From Rudanella lutea DSM 19387 (GTDB taxonomy: Bacteria; Bacteroidota; Bacteroidia; Cytophagales; Spirosomataceae): a stretch of 64,000 bases of DNA. The position numbers and the translations under genes were made by a program. The notes beneath the pieces are model-generated. The model was not told the DNA's origin. It saw only the letters and a list, made by a program, of their open reading frames with translations, and ran no database searches. How positions within the stretch are numbered: position 1 is the first letter of the stretch; the number at the start of each line of letters is the position of its first letter. Where the stretch lies: NCBI RefSeq assembly GCF_000383955.1, contig NZ_KB913013.1:3677694-3741693 (forward strand). The letters are read 5' to 3'. Below, piece after piece: positions 53,488 to 61,396 of the stretch.

Positions 53488-55887
53488 TTAGTTGCGACCG
53501 GTTCCCTGTCGGGCGGGGGCGGGTGCCCCGTTCAATTGCTGACGCTGTTGCTGCATCGGGTTTGGGGCCGAAGCGCCCGCTCCGCGCTGTTGCTTAAACA
53601 GTTGGAACCGAGTTGGCTGCTGCGGTGCCGGTGGGAAACTGTTGTCTTCCGTGTTGATATCGGCAATTTCGCTGAAGGGGTCCAGTGTCCATTGCTTCAC
53701 TTTCTTGTTCGTGGTGATGATCTTTTTGATCTGCACATCGTTGAAGCGCCAGATTTCGGCCGGGAAGCGGGCAATCGAGTCGGTGCCGTCCTCGAACTCC
53801 ATCCGAACAATCACGGGCATCGGCAGTCCGCCTTTGTTTTGCAGCGAAAGCGTGTAGTAGTTGGTGTTGCCCTCGGCCAGCTTACGCTCTTCGGGGGTAA
53901 GACTTGCCAGATAATCCTGGTAGCGTTTCTTGTCCTGTTCGGTTACGGCGTAGGGGTCGTAGGTGTTATAGAAATCCTTCATGGTGCTGTCCTGCGCCAC
54001 TACGGTATTTCCTTTATCGGCTGCATCGCGTTGCTTGCTGATGGTGTTGTTACGCCGTTGGGCTGCTTCACGGGCTTCACCTTTCGTAATCTCCGGGTTC
54101 TGGCTGGCTGGCTGAAACCAGTCGACTTTCGTCAGAGCCTGATCCACGGGCTGTACGCTGTAAAACCAACCTTTCCAGAACCAGTCGAGGTCAACGCCCG
54201 AGGCATCTTCCATCGTCCGGAAGAAATCGGCTGGCGTGGGTGACTTGAACATCCACCGGCGTGAGTACTCTTTAAACGCATAGTCGAAGAGCTCACGACC
54301 CATGATCGTTTCGCGCAGAATGTTCAGGCCCGTGGCGGGTTTGCTGTATGCATTGGGGCCAAACGTATTCGGCGGAATATTGTCGGAGCTGGCCATAATG
54401 GGCACCTGCTGCGATGGGTTCAGGCGCATGTAATCGGTAATGTATTGGGGCTCGATACCGTGGGCTGGGAAATCGGGGTCCCACTCCAGACAGGCTAAGC
54501 CTTCCAGAAAGCTGTTCAGGCCTTCGTCCATCCATGACCATTGACGCTCGTCGGAGTTCACGATCATCGGGAAGAAGTTGTGGCCAACCTCGTGGATGAC
54601 CACCAGAATCAGGAAGTTTTTGGTGCCCTGTGAATACGTACCATCGGGCTCGGGGCGGGCACCGTTGAAGCAAATCATGGGGTATTCCATACCGCCCACC
54701 GGGCCGTGTACCGAGTAGGCTACTGGATAAGGATAGCCAAACGTACGTTTTGAGTACGAGCGTAGCGTGTGGGCCACCAGCCGAGTTGAGTATTGGCCCC
54801 AGAGTGGGTTAGCTTCTTTTGGGTAAAGCGACATAGCCCATACCCGTTTGCCTTCGACGTTGGGATTCAGAGCATCCCAGACAAACTTGCGCGATGAGGC
54901 AAAGGCAAAATCACGTACGTTGTTTGCTTTGTAGATCCAGGTTTTTTTGCCTGTGGGCTTGCCTTTTTCAGCCGCTTCGGCCTCGGCTTGCGTCACGATC
55001 AGAACCGGATTTTCGCCCGGCTTGTCGCCTTTACCTTTCGCGTTGTTCCAACGGGCCAGCTGCGTAGGTGTCAGCACCTGCGACGGGTTTTGCAGCTCAC
55101 CCGTAGCGCCCACAACGTGGTCGTTGGGTACGGTGAGGGCAACTTTGTAGTTACCGAAAATGAGGGTAAACTCGCCCTGTCCCAGAAACTGCTTGTTCTG
55201 CCAGCCGTTCGCGTCGTCGTAAGCGCACATACGCGGGAACCACTGAGCGATTTCGTAGACGTAGTTGCCGTCTTTTGGGAAGTACTCGTAGCCTGACCGG
55301 GCTCCGGTCGATTTTGCGTCTACAATGTTGAAGTTCCAGTCGATACCAAACTGCACCGATTTGCCGGGTGCCACCGGGGCGGGCAGGTCGATGCGCATCA
55401 TGGTCTGATTGATGGTGTACTTCAACGGCTTGCCGGCCGCATCGCGTACCGACGTGATATTGTAGCCGTAATTTTTGGTGCGCAGGGATGCGCTGGGGTC
55501 AAGCTGCGAAGCCGATGCCCCACGCTCGGCATTGATGCTGTTGGTACGGGCCGTGTTGCCGATCGCTTCGGGCCGAAACAGATTCTGGTCGAGCTGAACC
55601 CACAGGTAGGTGAGAGCGTCGGTCGAGTTGTTGAAATACGTGATGGTTTCCGAACCCGTGATGCGCTGGTTAGCGTCGTCGAGTTCTGCCTTGATGTCGT
55701 AGTCGGCGCGGTTCTGGAAGTAATCTTTACCCGGTGCTCCCGATGAGCTTCGGAACGTGTTGGGGGTTGGGAGCATGGGCCCCAGTTGCTCAAATCGCGT
55801 GTTGGCGCTGTACGTAGAGGGGGGCGTTTGAGCGTTGACGAAGGAGATACTGGCGGCCAAAAGCCATAGCCAGAAGTAGTTTCTCAT
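53488..55887 (-). CDS. Secreted M1 family metallopeptidase, tandem copy B
   Basis: 799 residues from ATG 55887, which gives a clean signal (MRNYFWLWLLAASISFVNAQ); an in-frame GTG at 55944 was rejected. GGMEYP, HEVGHNFFP and MDEGLN carry the M1 active site. The N-terminal cap (RFEQLGPMLPTPNTFRSSSG) and the C-terminal tail match copy A. The C-terminal catalytic and cap regions are the most alike. It follows the HupE-like gene by 49 bases, so HupE, M1 B, M1 A and the zinc protease may be one transcript. Confidence 0.92.
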   Translation of the reverse strand: MRNYFWLWLLAASISFVNAQTPPSTYSANTRFEQLGPMLPTPNTFRSSSGAPGKDYFQNRADYDIKAELDDANQRITGSETITYFNNSTDALTYLWVQLDQNLFRPEAIGNTARTNSINAERGASASQLDPSASLRTKNYGYNITSVRDAAGKPLKYTINQTMMRIDLPAPVAPGKSVQFGIDWNFNIVDAKSTGARSGYEYFPKDGNYVYEIAQWFPRMCAYDDANGWQNKQFLGQGEFTLIFGNYKVALTVPNDHVVGATGELQNPSQVLTPTQLARWNNAKGKGDKPGENPVLIVTQAEAEAAEKGKPTGKKTWIYKANNVRDFAFASSRKFVWDALNPNVEGKRVWAMSLYPKEANPLWGQYSTRLVAHTLRSYSKRTFGYPYPVAYSVHGPVGGMEYPMICFNGARPEPDGTYSQGTKNFLILVVIHEVGHNFFPMIVNSDERQWSWMDEGLNSFLEGLACLEWDPDFPAHGIEPQYITDYMRLNPSQQVPIMASSDNIPPNTFGPNAYSKPATGLNILRETIMGRELFDYAFKEYSRRWMFKSPTPADFFRTMEDASGVDLDWFWKGWFYSVQPVDQALTKVDWFQPASQNPEITKGEAREAAQRRNNTISKQRDAADKGNTVVAQDSTMKDFYNTYDPYAVTEQDKKRYQDYLASLTPEERKLAEGNTNYYTLSLQNKGGLPMPVIVRMEFEDGTDSIARFPAEIWRFNDVQIKKIITTNKKVKQWTLDPFSEIADINTEDNSFPPAPQQPTRFQLFKQQRGAGASAPNPMQQQRQQLNGAPAPARQGTGRN

Positions 55888-55936
55888 GAAAGGTAAGATT
55901 AAACAAAGAATATTCCGTAAAACTACGAAAAAGTGA

Positions 55937-56548
55937 CTATTCACCGGCTACCAGCGGGTTATTCAAAATTAATGAAAGGGCCATTCCGGCCACAATTCCT
56001 GATATAATGAGTGTCCAGGAGTGTCGGCGTGCGCCCAATTGCTCAATAGCGAGCCAGGCAACGGTCAGAATGAGCAGTACAATCAGAAGTTGCCCCAGTT
56101 CAAGGCCAATGTTGAAGGCGAGTAACGGTTGCCAAATAGACGACTCGCGGCCGAGCAGACTACGGAGATAATTGGAGAAACCCAGCCCGTGAATTAAGCC
56201 AAAAACAGCCGCCAGTATGTACCGGGGCCAGGGGCGGTTAGCGCGGTTCCGGGTGCGGAACCGGTTGGTTTTATCTTCCTGAAAAAAGTTGACAATCGCC
56301 GTAATCAGAATGGTAATCGGGATGAGTAGTTCGATAACATCGGTACGATACTCAACCAGTCGTAACGTAGCCAGCGCCAGCGTAATGGAGTGCCCAACGG
56401 TGAAGGCCGTGACCAGAATCAGGACCTGTCGCCATTCGCGTAGGGTGTAGATGGCACAGAGTGCAATAACAAAGAGAATGTGGTCATAGCCGCTTGGGTC
56501 AGTAATATGATCGAAACCTAACCCGAGGTAGATGAAGAAGTCAGACAT
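55937..56548 (-). CDS. HupE/UreJ-type membrane protein
   Basis: 203 residues with six to seven predicted membrane helices. The pattern with GYDHILFVIALCAIYTLRE and FTVGHSITLALATLRLVEY, plus histidines within helices (FGLIHGLGF), is typical of the HupE/UreJ_2 family. Members move nickel or other metals, or have unknown roles. No hydrogenase or urease genes are nearby, and the metal role is only suggested. Upstream sits CATCTTTG on the minus strand at 56623-56630 as a weak -7 box. It leads the M1 peptidase genes. Confidence 0.8.
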   Translation of the reverse strand: MSDFFIYLGLGFDHITDPSGYDHILFVIALCAIYTLREWRQVLILVTAFTVGHSITLALATLRLVEYRTDVIELLIPITILITAIVNFFQEDKTNRFRTRNRANRPWPRYILAAVFGLIHGLGFSNYLRSLLGRESSIWQPLLAFNIGLELGQLLIVLLILTVAWLAIEQLGARRHSWTLIISGIVAGMALSLILNNPLVAGE

Positions 56549-56668
56549 ATTTTCAGTGAGCAGTGAACAACTTACAGTGAACAGATACCAACGAACACGA
56601 ACAACTGGCAGTGTTCTTAGTGCAAAGATGCTCGGTTTTTACAACTGTTCGTTGCTCACTGTTGGCTG

Positions 56669-57925
56669 TTATCTGTCCAGTTCTCCCATCACAATATCAA
56701 TCGAGCCCAGAATGGCAACGAGGTCGGCGATCATGGCCCCTTTACTGATTTCGGGAAGGACCGACAGGTTGTGAAACGAGCAGGCCCGGCACTTGCACCG
56801 TACCGGAATGTCGGAGCGGCCGTCGGTTCGGAAAAAGAAGCCCAACTCACCTTTGGCACTTTCGCCCCGCACGTACACATCCATGGCTTTGGGCCGGATT
56901 TTTTTTGGCAATATGGCGTGTGGGTCGAAGTCGCGGGTGCGTTTGTGGGGGCCCGTGAGTTGATCGAGGCATTGGCTTATGATACGGAGCGACTCGCGGC
57001 ACTCCCGAATCCGGATGTAGTTGCGGTCCCAGCAGTCGCCCACGGTGCCCACCTGCCCGGTACCAATCGGAATCTCAAAGTCGAGTTCGGGATATACCGA
57101 GTACCCATCCACCCGGCGAAGATCGTACCGTAGGCCCGACCCCCGCAGTACTGGGCCGGTGCAACCGTAGTTGATGGCCACCGCCAGGGGCAACACGCCC
57201 ACTCCCGCTGTGCGCTTCACAAAAATCTCGTTGTCGCTCACAAGCTGCTCCAGTTCGGTGAGCTTTGGTACCAAATAGGTAACCAGCTCGCGGCAACGTT
57301 CTTCAAATCCCACGGGCAAGTCGTAAAACAGACCGCCAATCCAGATGTAATTGTAGAGCATTCGCGCCCCACTCACCCACTCGAGCATGCGCTGAATATG
57401 CTCGCGGTCGCGCATGTAGTACAGAAAGGGCGTGTAGGCACCAATGTCGATGGCGTACGTGCCAATAGCCACAAAGTGCGAAGCAATCCGGTTCAGCTCA
57501 GCTACCAGTACCCGGATGTACTCAATCCGTTTAGGTATATCGCCCTGAATGCCAAGCATTTTTTCCACGCCCATCACAAACACATGCTCGGAGTTCATCG
57601 CAGCCAGGTAATCGAGCCGATCGACAAACGGAATCGTTTGATTAAACGGGAGCGACTGGGCATGCTTTTCAAAGCATCGATGCAGATAGCCCATATGTGG
57701 TACCGTGTCGACAATAATTTCGCCATCGGTAACTACTTCAAGCCGCAATACGCCGTGGGTTGAGGGGTGTTGCGGCCCCATGTTCAGAATCATCTGCCCC
57801 TCGGCCAGGTCTTCGGGCCGGTAGAAGTTGGTTTCCGAATCGAGCAGATAGGTATCCGCTGAGGTCGATTGGGTCTTAATCAGGCCTGCACCGGGGGTAT
57901 AATCAAGCGTTTGTGTCGTCGTCAT
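56669..57925 (-). CDS. nuoD: NADH-quinone oxidoreductase subunit D
   Basis: 418 residues from ATG 57925, chosen because GTG 57934 lies inside the promoter box. Subunit D holds the quinone-binding motif GPQHPSTHGVLRL and the conserved histidine-rich HFVAIGTYAIDIGAYTPF region. The C-terminus, GSIDIVMGELDR, is complete. It is the membrane-proximal, peripheral-arm subunit of complex I. No nuoB, nuoC, nuoE or nuoF gene is in the window, so it is separated from the rest of the complex. A -7 box overlaps the start region (57934-57941). Confidence 0.95.
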   Translation of the reverse strand: MTTTQTLDYTPGAGLIKTQSTSADTYLLDSETNFYRPEDLAEGQMILNMGPQHPSTHGVLRLEVVTDGEIIVDTVPHMGYLHRCFEKHAQSLPFNQTIPFVDRLDYLAAMNSEHVFVMGVEKMLGIQGDIPKRIEYIRVLVAELNRIASHFVAIGTYAIDIGAYTPFLYYMRDREHIQRMLEWVSGARMLYNYIWIGGLFYDLPVGFEERCRELVTYLVPKLTELEQLVSDNEIFVKRTAGVGVLPLAVAINYGCTGPVLRGSGLRYDLRRVDGYSVYPELDFEIPIGTGQVGTVGDCWDRNYIRIRECRESLRIISQCLDQLTGPHKRTRDFDPHAILPKKIRPKAMDVYVRGESAKGELGFFFRTDGRSDIPVRCKCRACSFHNLSVLPEISKGAMIADLVAILGSIDIVMGELDR

Positions 57926-57933
57926 GGGCAGCA

Positions 57934-57941
57934 CAAAGGTA
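57934..57941 (-). promoter_or_regulatory. -7 box for nuoD
   Basis: TACCTTTG on the minus strand ends eight bases before the nuoD ATG. The transcript would start at or within a few bases of the ATG. Confidence 0.65.
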
Positions 57942-58077
57942 GTGGTCGTCGATTGTAATGGGGTAACAGGAGTTGCCCTAAAACAGTGTCAATAGGGCGC
58001 GAAATGACTTTTTCGGCGTAAAATGTTCAGAAGCTGTGGATAACTTATTAAAAGTCATCACATTTTCGGGTTGCGTT

Positions 58078-58108
58078 TTGTCCGAATCTTAAAAGTTTCT
58101 TACCTTTG
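58078..58108 (+). promoter_or_regulatory. Promoter of rpmG
   Basis: TTG at 58078-58080, a 20-base spacer and TACCTTTG at 58101-58108. The rpmG ATG is 30 bases downstream. Confidence 0.8.
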
Positions 58109-58137
58109 CGCTCCTGTTGAGAAAATAGATCATAGCG

Positions 58138-58320
58138 ATGGCTAAGAAAGGCAATAGAATTCAGGTTATTTTGGAGTGCACCGAGCAAAAAGACTCTGGT
58201 GTTCCAGGCATGTCGCGGTACATTACTACGAAAAACCGCAAGAATACGCCGAGCCGTATCGAGCGTAAGAAATACAACCCATTTCTGAAGCGTGTAACGC
58301 TCCACAAAGAAATTAAATAA
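58138..58320 (+). CDS. rpmG: Ribosomal protein bL33
   Basis: 60 residues, of normal length for bL33. The sequence [18 protein letters not shown] and [19 protein letters not shown] match the family closely. It is a small protein of the large ribosomal subunit. No zinc-binding cysteine pairs are present. It has a clear promoter and is followed by the DUF4295 gene, as expected in Bacteroidota. A spacer with an A/T-rich inverted repeat (58330-58393) separates them. Confidence 0.95.
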   Translation: MAKKGNRIQVILECTEQKDSGVPGMSRYITTKNRKNTPSRIERKKYNPFLKRVTLHKEIK

Positions 58321-58399
58321 GTGTTTAAGGTTTATAGTTTGTAGTTCTCCCCGGAGAAACTTCTGAACTATAAACCATAAACTATAAACTTTTCCAACG

Positions 58400-58555
58400 A
58401 TGGCAAAGAAGGTAGTTGCAACCCTGAAAACGAAGGACAACGGTAAGGCATTCGCCAAGATTATCAAAGCCGTTAAGTCGCCAAAAACTGGCGCCTACAC
58501 CTTTAAGGAAGAAATGGTCCCGGTGGACGAGGTGCAGAATGCGCTGAAAGCTTAG
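58400..58555 (+). CDS. DUF4295 protein (probable ribosomal protein bL38)
   Basis: 51 residues: MAKKVVATLKTKDNGKAFAK at the start, ending VPVDEVQNALKA. This very short, basic protein matches DUF4295, which sits between rpmG and ftsY in Bacteroidota. I recall that a protein of this type was found in the structure of the Flavobacterium johnsoniae ribosome and named bL38, so that role is likely; the match is from memory. A terminator follows. Confidence 0.85.
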   Translation: MAKKVVATLKTKDNGKAFAKIIKAVKSPKTGAYTFKEEMVPVDEVQNALKA

Positions 58556-58589
58556 TCGCTTTTTAGCCATCGGCATCCACACACTCACG

Positions 58590-58614
58590 AAAGTCCCCCA
58601 GAGGGACTTTTTTT
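58590..58614 (+). terminator. Terminator after DUF4295
   Basis: AAAGTCCC pairs with GGGACTTT across a short loop, and the T run continues. Confidence 0.85.
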
Positions 58615-58618
58615 GTTT

Positions 58619-58626
58619 TAGCTTTG
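58619..58626 (+). promoter_or_regulatory. -7 box for ftsY
   Basis: TAGCTTTG, just after the terminator and 107 bases before the ftsY ATG. Confidence 0.5.
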
Positions 58627-58733
58627 TTGAAAAAGTAGCAGTCCCGCGTTCAATCGGTTGAACGGCGTGTTCGGCCGAGAACGCCGACTATCCGACACCC
58701 TGCACCGGCCGGCGGCCGCTAAGCACTAAAACT

Positions 58734-59696
58734 ATGGCCTTATTCGGTTTATTCTCGAAGGAAAAAAAAGAAACGCTCGATAAGGGGCTCGAAAAAACAA
58801 AAGACAGTTTCTTCTCCAAACTGGGCCGGGCAGTCGTTGGCAAATCGAAGGTCGACGATGAGGTGCTCGACGACCTGGAGGAAGTATTGATAACATCGGA
58901 TGTGGGGGTTGATACCACCGTCAAGATTATCCGACGCATTGAAGAGCGCGTGGCTCGCGATAAATACTTGGGTACCGACGAGCTCGACCGGATTTTGCGC
59001 GAAGAAATTGCGGGTCTGCTTTCGGAGACCCAGGCAGGGGGCAGCACCCCGGCTGAAGACTTTGAATTGCCTGCCGACAAACGACCTTACGTGATTATGG
59101 TAGTAGGGGTCAACGGGGTGGGTAAAACAACCACCATTGGTAAGTTGGCGGCTCAGTTTCACAAGCGAGGGTATAAAGTAGTGCTTGGTGCGGGCGATAC
59201 CTTCCGGGCGGCTGCCGTGGATCAGCTTAAGCTGTGGGGTAGCCGGGTGGGTGTGCCCGTGATTGAGCATGGTATGAATACCGACCCCTCGGCAGTGGCC
59301 TTCGACGCGGTGAAAAAAGCCGTAGACATGCAGGCCGACGTGGTCATTATTGATACGGCCGGCCGTTTGCACACCAAGGTGAACCTGATGAACGAGTTGA
59401 GTAAGATTAAGCGGGTGATGCAGAAGTTTCTGCCCGAAGCCCCGCATGAGGTCTTGCTGGTACTGGATGGATCAACGGGGCAAAACGCGTTTATTCAGGC
59501 TACCGAGTTTACCAAAGCCACCGAAGTGACGGCCCTGGCGATTACCAAGCTTGACGGTACGGCTAAGGGTGGAGTGGTCATCGGGATTTCGGATCAGTTC
59601 AAAATTCCGGTCAAATACATCGGTGTGGGCGAGCGCATCGAAGATTTGCAGACGTTCAACAAGATGGAGTTTGTGGATTCGTTTTTTAAGAAGTGA
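58734..59696 (+). CDS. ftsY: Signal recognition particle receptor FtsY
   Basis: 320 residues, lacking the long acidic A domain of E. coli. The N domain is followed by the GTPase G domain: GVNGVGKTTTIGKLA (P-loop), DTFRAAAVDQL, DTAGRLHTKVNLMNEL and ITKLDGTAKGG. The protein receives SRP with its ribosome at the membrane. It has its own -7 box after the DUF4295 terminator. A RelE-type toxin gene starts eleven bases after its stop. Confidence 0.96.
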   Translation: MALFGLFSKEKKETLDKGLEKTKDSFFSKLGRAVVGKSKVDDEVLDDLEEVLITSDVGVDTTVKIIRRIEERVARDKYLGTDELDRILREEIAGLLSETQAGGSTPAEDFELPADKRPYVIMVVGVNGVGKTTTIGKLAAQFHKRGYKVVLGAGDTFRAAAVDQLKLWGSRVGVPVIEHGMNTDPSAVAFDAVKKAVDMQADVVIIDTAGRLHTKVNLMNELSKIKRVMQKFLPEAPHEVLLVLDGSTGQNAFIQATEFTKATEVTALAITKLDGTAKGGVVIGISDQFKIPVKYIGVGERIEDLQTFNKMEFVDSFFKK

Positions 59697-59707
59697 GCGA
59701 TTGGGTA

Positions 59708-59968
59708 ATGTACCGGTTATCCTTTTCGAATCGGGCTTTGAAAAGCCTTCAAAAAATACAGCGGCCCGATGCAGAGCGAATCGTTAATGCGTTGGAAGAA
59801 TTGGCAAAAGACCCAACACCCAAAGCGAATGTAAAACGTTTGTCAAATCACCCTGAAGCCATTTACAGGTTGCGCGTTGGCAATTATCGTGTGTTGTATG
59901 ATCAGGAAGATGCGATTCGGATCATTGCAGTGATTGATATTGGACACCGAAAAGAGATTTACAAATGA
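59708..59968 (+). CDS. RelE/ParE-type toxin
   Basis: 86 residues from ATG 59708 (an in-frame GTG at 59693 overlaps the ftsY stop). The RelE fold is seen in FSNRALKSLQKIQRPDAERI, YRLRVGNYRVLYDQED and VIDIGHRKEIYK, with the arginine and tyrosine residues of mRNA-cleaving RelE members in the last part. In this module the toxin gene comes first, which is less usual, and its ATGA overlaps the antitoxin start. It lies directly after ftsY. Confidence 0.87.
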   Translation: MYRLSFSNRALKSLQKIQRPDAERIVNALEELAKDPTPKANVKRLSNHPEAIYRLRVGNYRVLYDQEDAIRIIAVIDIGHRKEIYK

Positions 59969-60171
59969 ATTTACAGGTTCAAATTATTCAATCAGAGGGT
60001 GAGCCTAAGTTCGCTGTGATGGACTACAACGAATACAAGGCGCTTCAGGAAGGCTTAGAGTCGTTCGATACGATTGAAGACTTTGTGGACTATATGTATG
60101 CGATCAAGAGTAAAAACGAAACTACTTCGTGGCACTCGCTTGATGAAGTAAAACGAGAATTAGGTCTGTGA
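59965..60171 (+). CDS. Antitoxin of the RelE-type pair
   Basis: 68 residues. The N-terminal part, VQIIQSEGEPKFAVMDYNEY, has a Phd/YefM-like look (prevent-host-death fold), and the C-terminus, HSLDEVKRELGL, is the toxin-binding helix. The start overlaps the toxin stop by four bases, and its own stop overlaps a GTG start for the next gene, so three reading frames are chained. The antitoxin call rests on position and the short similarity. Confidence 0.75.
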   Translation: MNLQVQIIQSEGEPKFAVMDYNEYKALQEGLESFDTIEDFVDYMYAIKSKNETTSWHSLDEVKRELGL

Positions 60172-60656
60172 ACAAATTCAGTTACACCCGGTTCTGGCTA
60201 CTGGTAACATTAACCTGTTCCTCCTTGCTTGTTTATGCACAACAGGCCAGGCCCCGCAAGCCAAAGCCCGCACCGGCGCAGGGTATTTGCGGAACGGTAG
60301 TCGAGAAACAGGGTAACTTTATGCCGGGCCCCGATAAACCCGTGCCCAAAGGTAAACCGGTGGTTCGGGAGGTGGTGATCTATCCGGCTCTGACGTTGGA
60401 GCAGGTGCGCCGTGACGAGGAGGGATTTATTACGGAGGTACCGGGCATTGCCCCGGTGCGGACGGTAAAATCCGATAAGCAGGGTAAGTTTTGTGCTTAC
60501 AAGCTGCCTGCCGGGCGGTACTCGGTACTGATTCGTGAGCCGAAGGGTTTGTTCGGCAATCAGTTCGATGGGCAGAACCACATCAATCCCGAAACCGTGA
60601 ATCCCCGAAAAGTGACCCGCACAACGCTCGAAATCACCCACGGCGCGGCATTCTGA
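60168..60656 (+). CDS. Exported protein with a carboxypeptidase-regulatory-like fold
   Basis: 162 residues from GTG 60168, which overlaps the antitoxin TGA. The signal peptide is MNKFSYTRFWLLVTLTCSSL, cut near VYAQQ. The body has the beta-rich Gly/Pro pattern of CarboxypepD_reg domains (VKSDKQGKFCAYKLPAGRYS). It has no catalytic motif. It is probably an envelope protein of unknown role. The translational coupling to the TA module may be an accident of insertion. Confidence 0.65.
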   Translation: MNKFSYTRFWLLVTLTCSSLLVYAQQARPRKPKPAPAQGICGTVVEKQGNFMPGPDKPVPKGKPVVREVVIYPALTLEQVRRDEEGFITEVPGIAPVRTVKSDKQGKFCAYKLPAGRYSVLIREPKGLFGNQFDGQNHINPETVNPRKVTRTTLEITHGAAF

Positions 60657-60683
60657 TTCGGACATTAATTGCGAACGAGGGGT

Positions 60684-61340
60684 ATGCTTGCAGGAGTCAT
60701 TCTGTTGCTCATTTTTGGATGGTTTATGTATCGGCTGATTCGCTTCTCCCGTGAATCGACCGGTGACCATTCGCCCCTGGAAAAACAGGTGACCTACCAG
60801 ACCACCGAATGGCAGTATTTCACCCGGTTCGATCTGCTCTCGACCGTATTTTTGGGCTTGTTACTTCTGTCCTTGTTGTATTTCACTTTTGCCTACATGT
60901 TGCCCGAAGCCGAAAAGGTCTGGCATTATACGATTGCTATTGGCCTGGTGGGCGTGTGCGGTTGGGCTTTGTATTACATCTGGATCTGGTTTCGGCTCAA
61001 CAACCAATACTGGCAACTAACTCGTGATGTCTCGGTAACGCTCGACCCCACCGACAAGTGTGTCTCCCTCCAATACCCTGACTATATTGTCTCATTTACG
61101 GCTGCCGATCTAACTCTGGTTGAACTGGTCGGTATTGGTTTCATAGGCTCTAAGCTTTTTAGCGGTTTCACGTACTGGCGATTTCACCTGACCGACGGGT
61201 TGGTGGTTTGCCTGAACCACAACAGTTCGTTTCTGACCCATATTCGGGAAGTGTATTTCGGGCAGGTGCCGTTTCGGTATGACGGTAAACGAATTCCCTG
61301 GATTGATAGGGTAGCTATTTCTGAATCTACCGAAGCCTAA
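60684..61340 (+). CDS. Membrane protein of unknown function
   Basis: 218 residues from ATG 60684 (TTG 60669 would add five). Three membrane segments: about 1-20 (MLAGVILLLIFGWFMYRLI), about 54-75, and about 85-107 (YTIAIGLVGVCGWALYYIWI). The rest is a cytoplasmic beta-rich domain that could be PH-like, with a conserved-looking FGQVPFRYDGKRIPW. I do not recognise the family. It follows the previous gene by 27 bases and precedes rimO. Confidence 0.6.
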   Translation: MLAGVILLLIFGWFMYRLIRFSRESTGDHSPLEKQVTYQTTEWQYFTRFDLLSTVFLGLLLLSLLYFTFAYMLPEAEKVWHYTIAIGLVGVCGWALYYIWIWFRLNNQYWQLTRDVSVTLDPTDKCVSLQYPDYIVSFTAADLTLVELVGIGFIGSKLFSGFTYWRFHLTDGLVVCLNHNSSFLTHIREVYFGQVPFRYDGKRIPWIDRVAISESTEA

Positions 61341-61396
61341 CGAACTTTGCCCCAAACCTAACCGTTGCTTAGCATACGGTAATTCAACTGATTGTC

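Noticed and set aside
55888-55944. GTG start for M1 copy B at 55944
   Set aside because: It overlaps the end of the HupE-like gene and precedes a clean signal peptide that starts at 55887.
58321-58399. Inverted repeat between rpmG and DUF4295 as a terminator
   Set aside because: No T tract follows and the downstream gene is expected on the same transcript; it is listed with the low-complexity spacers instead.
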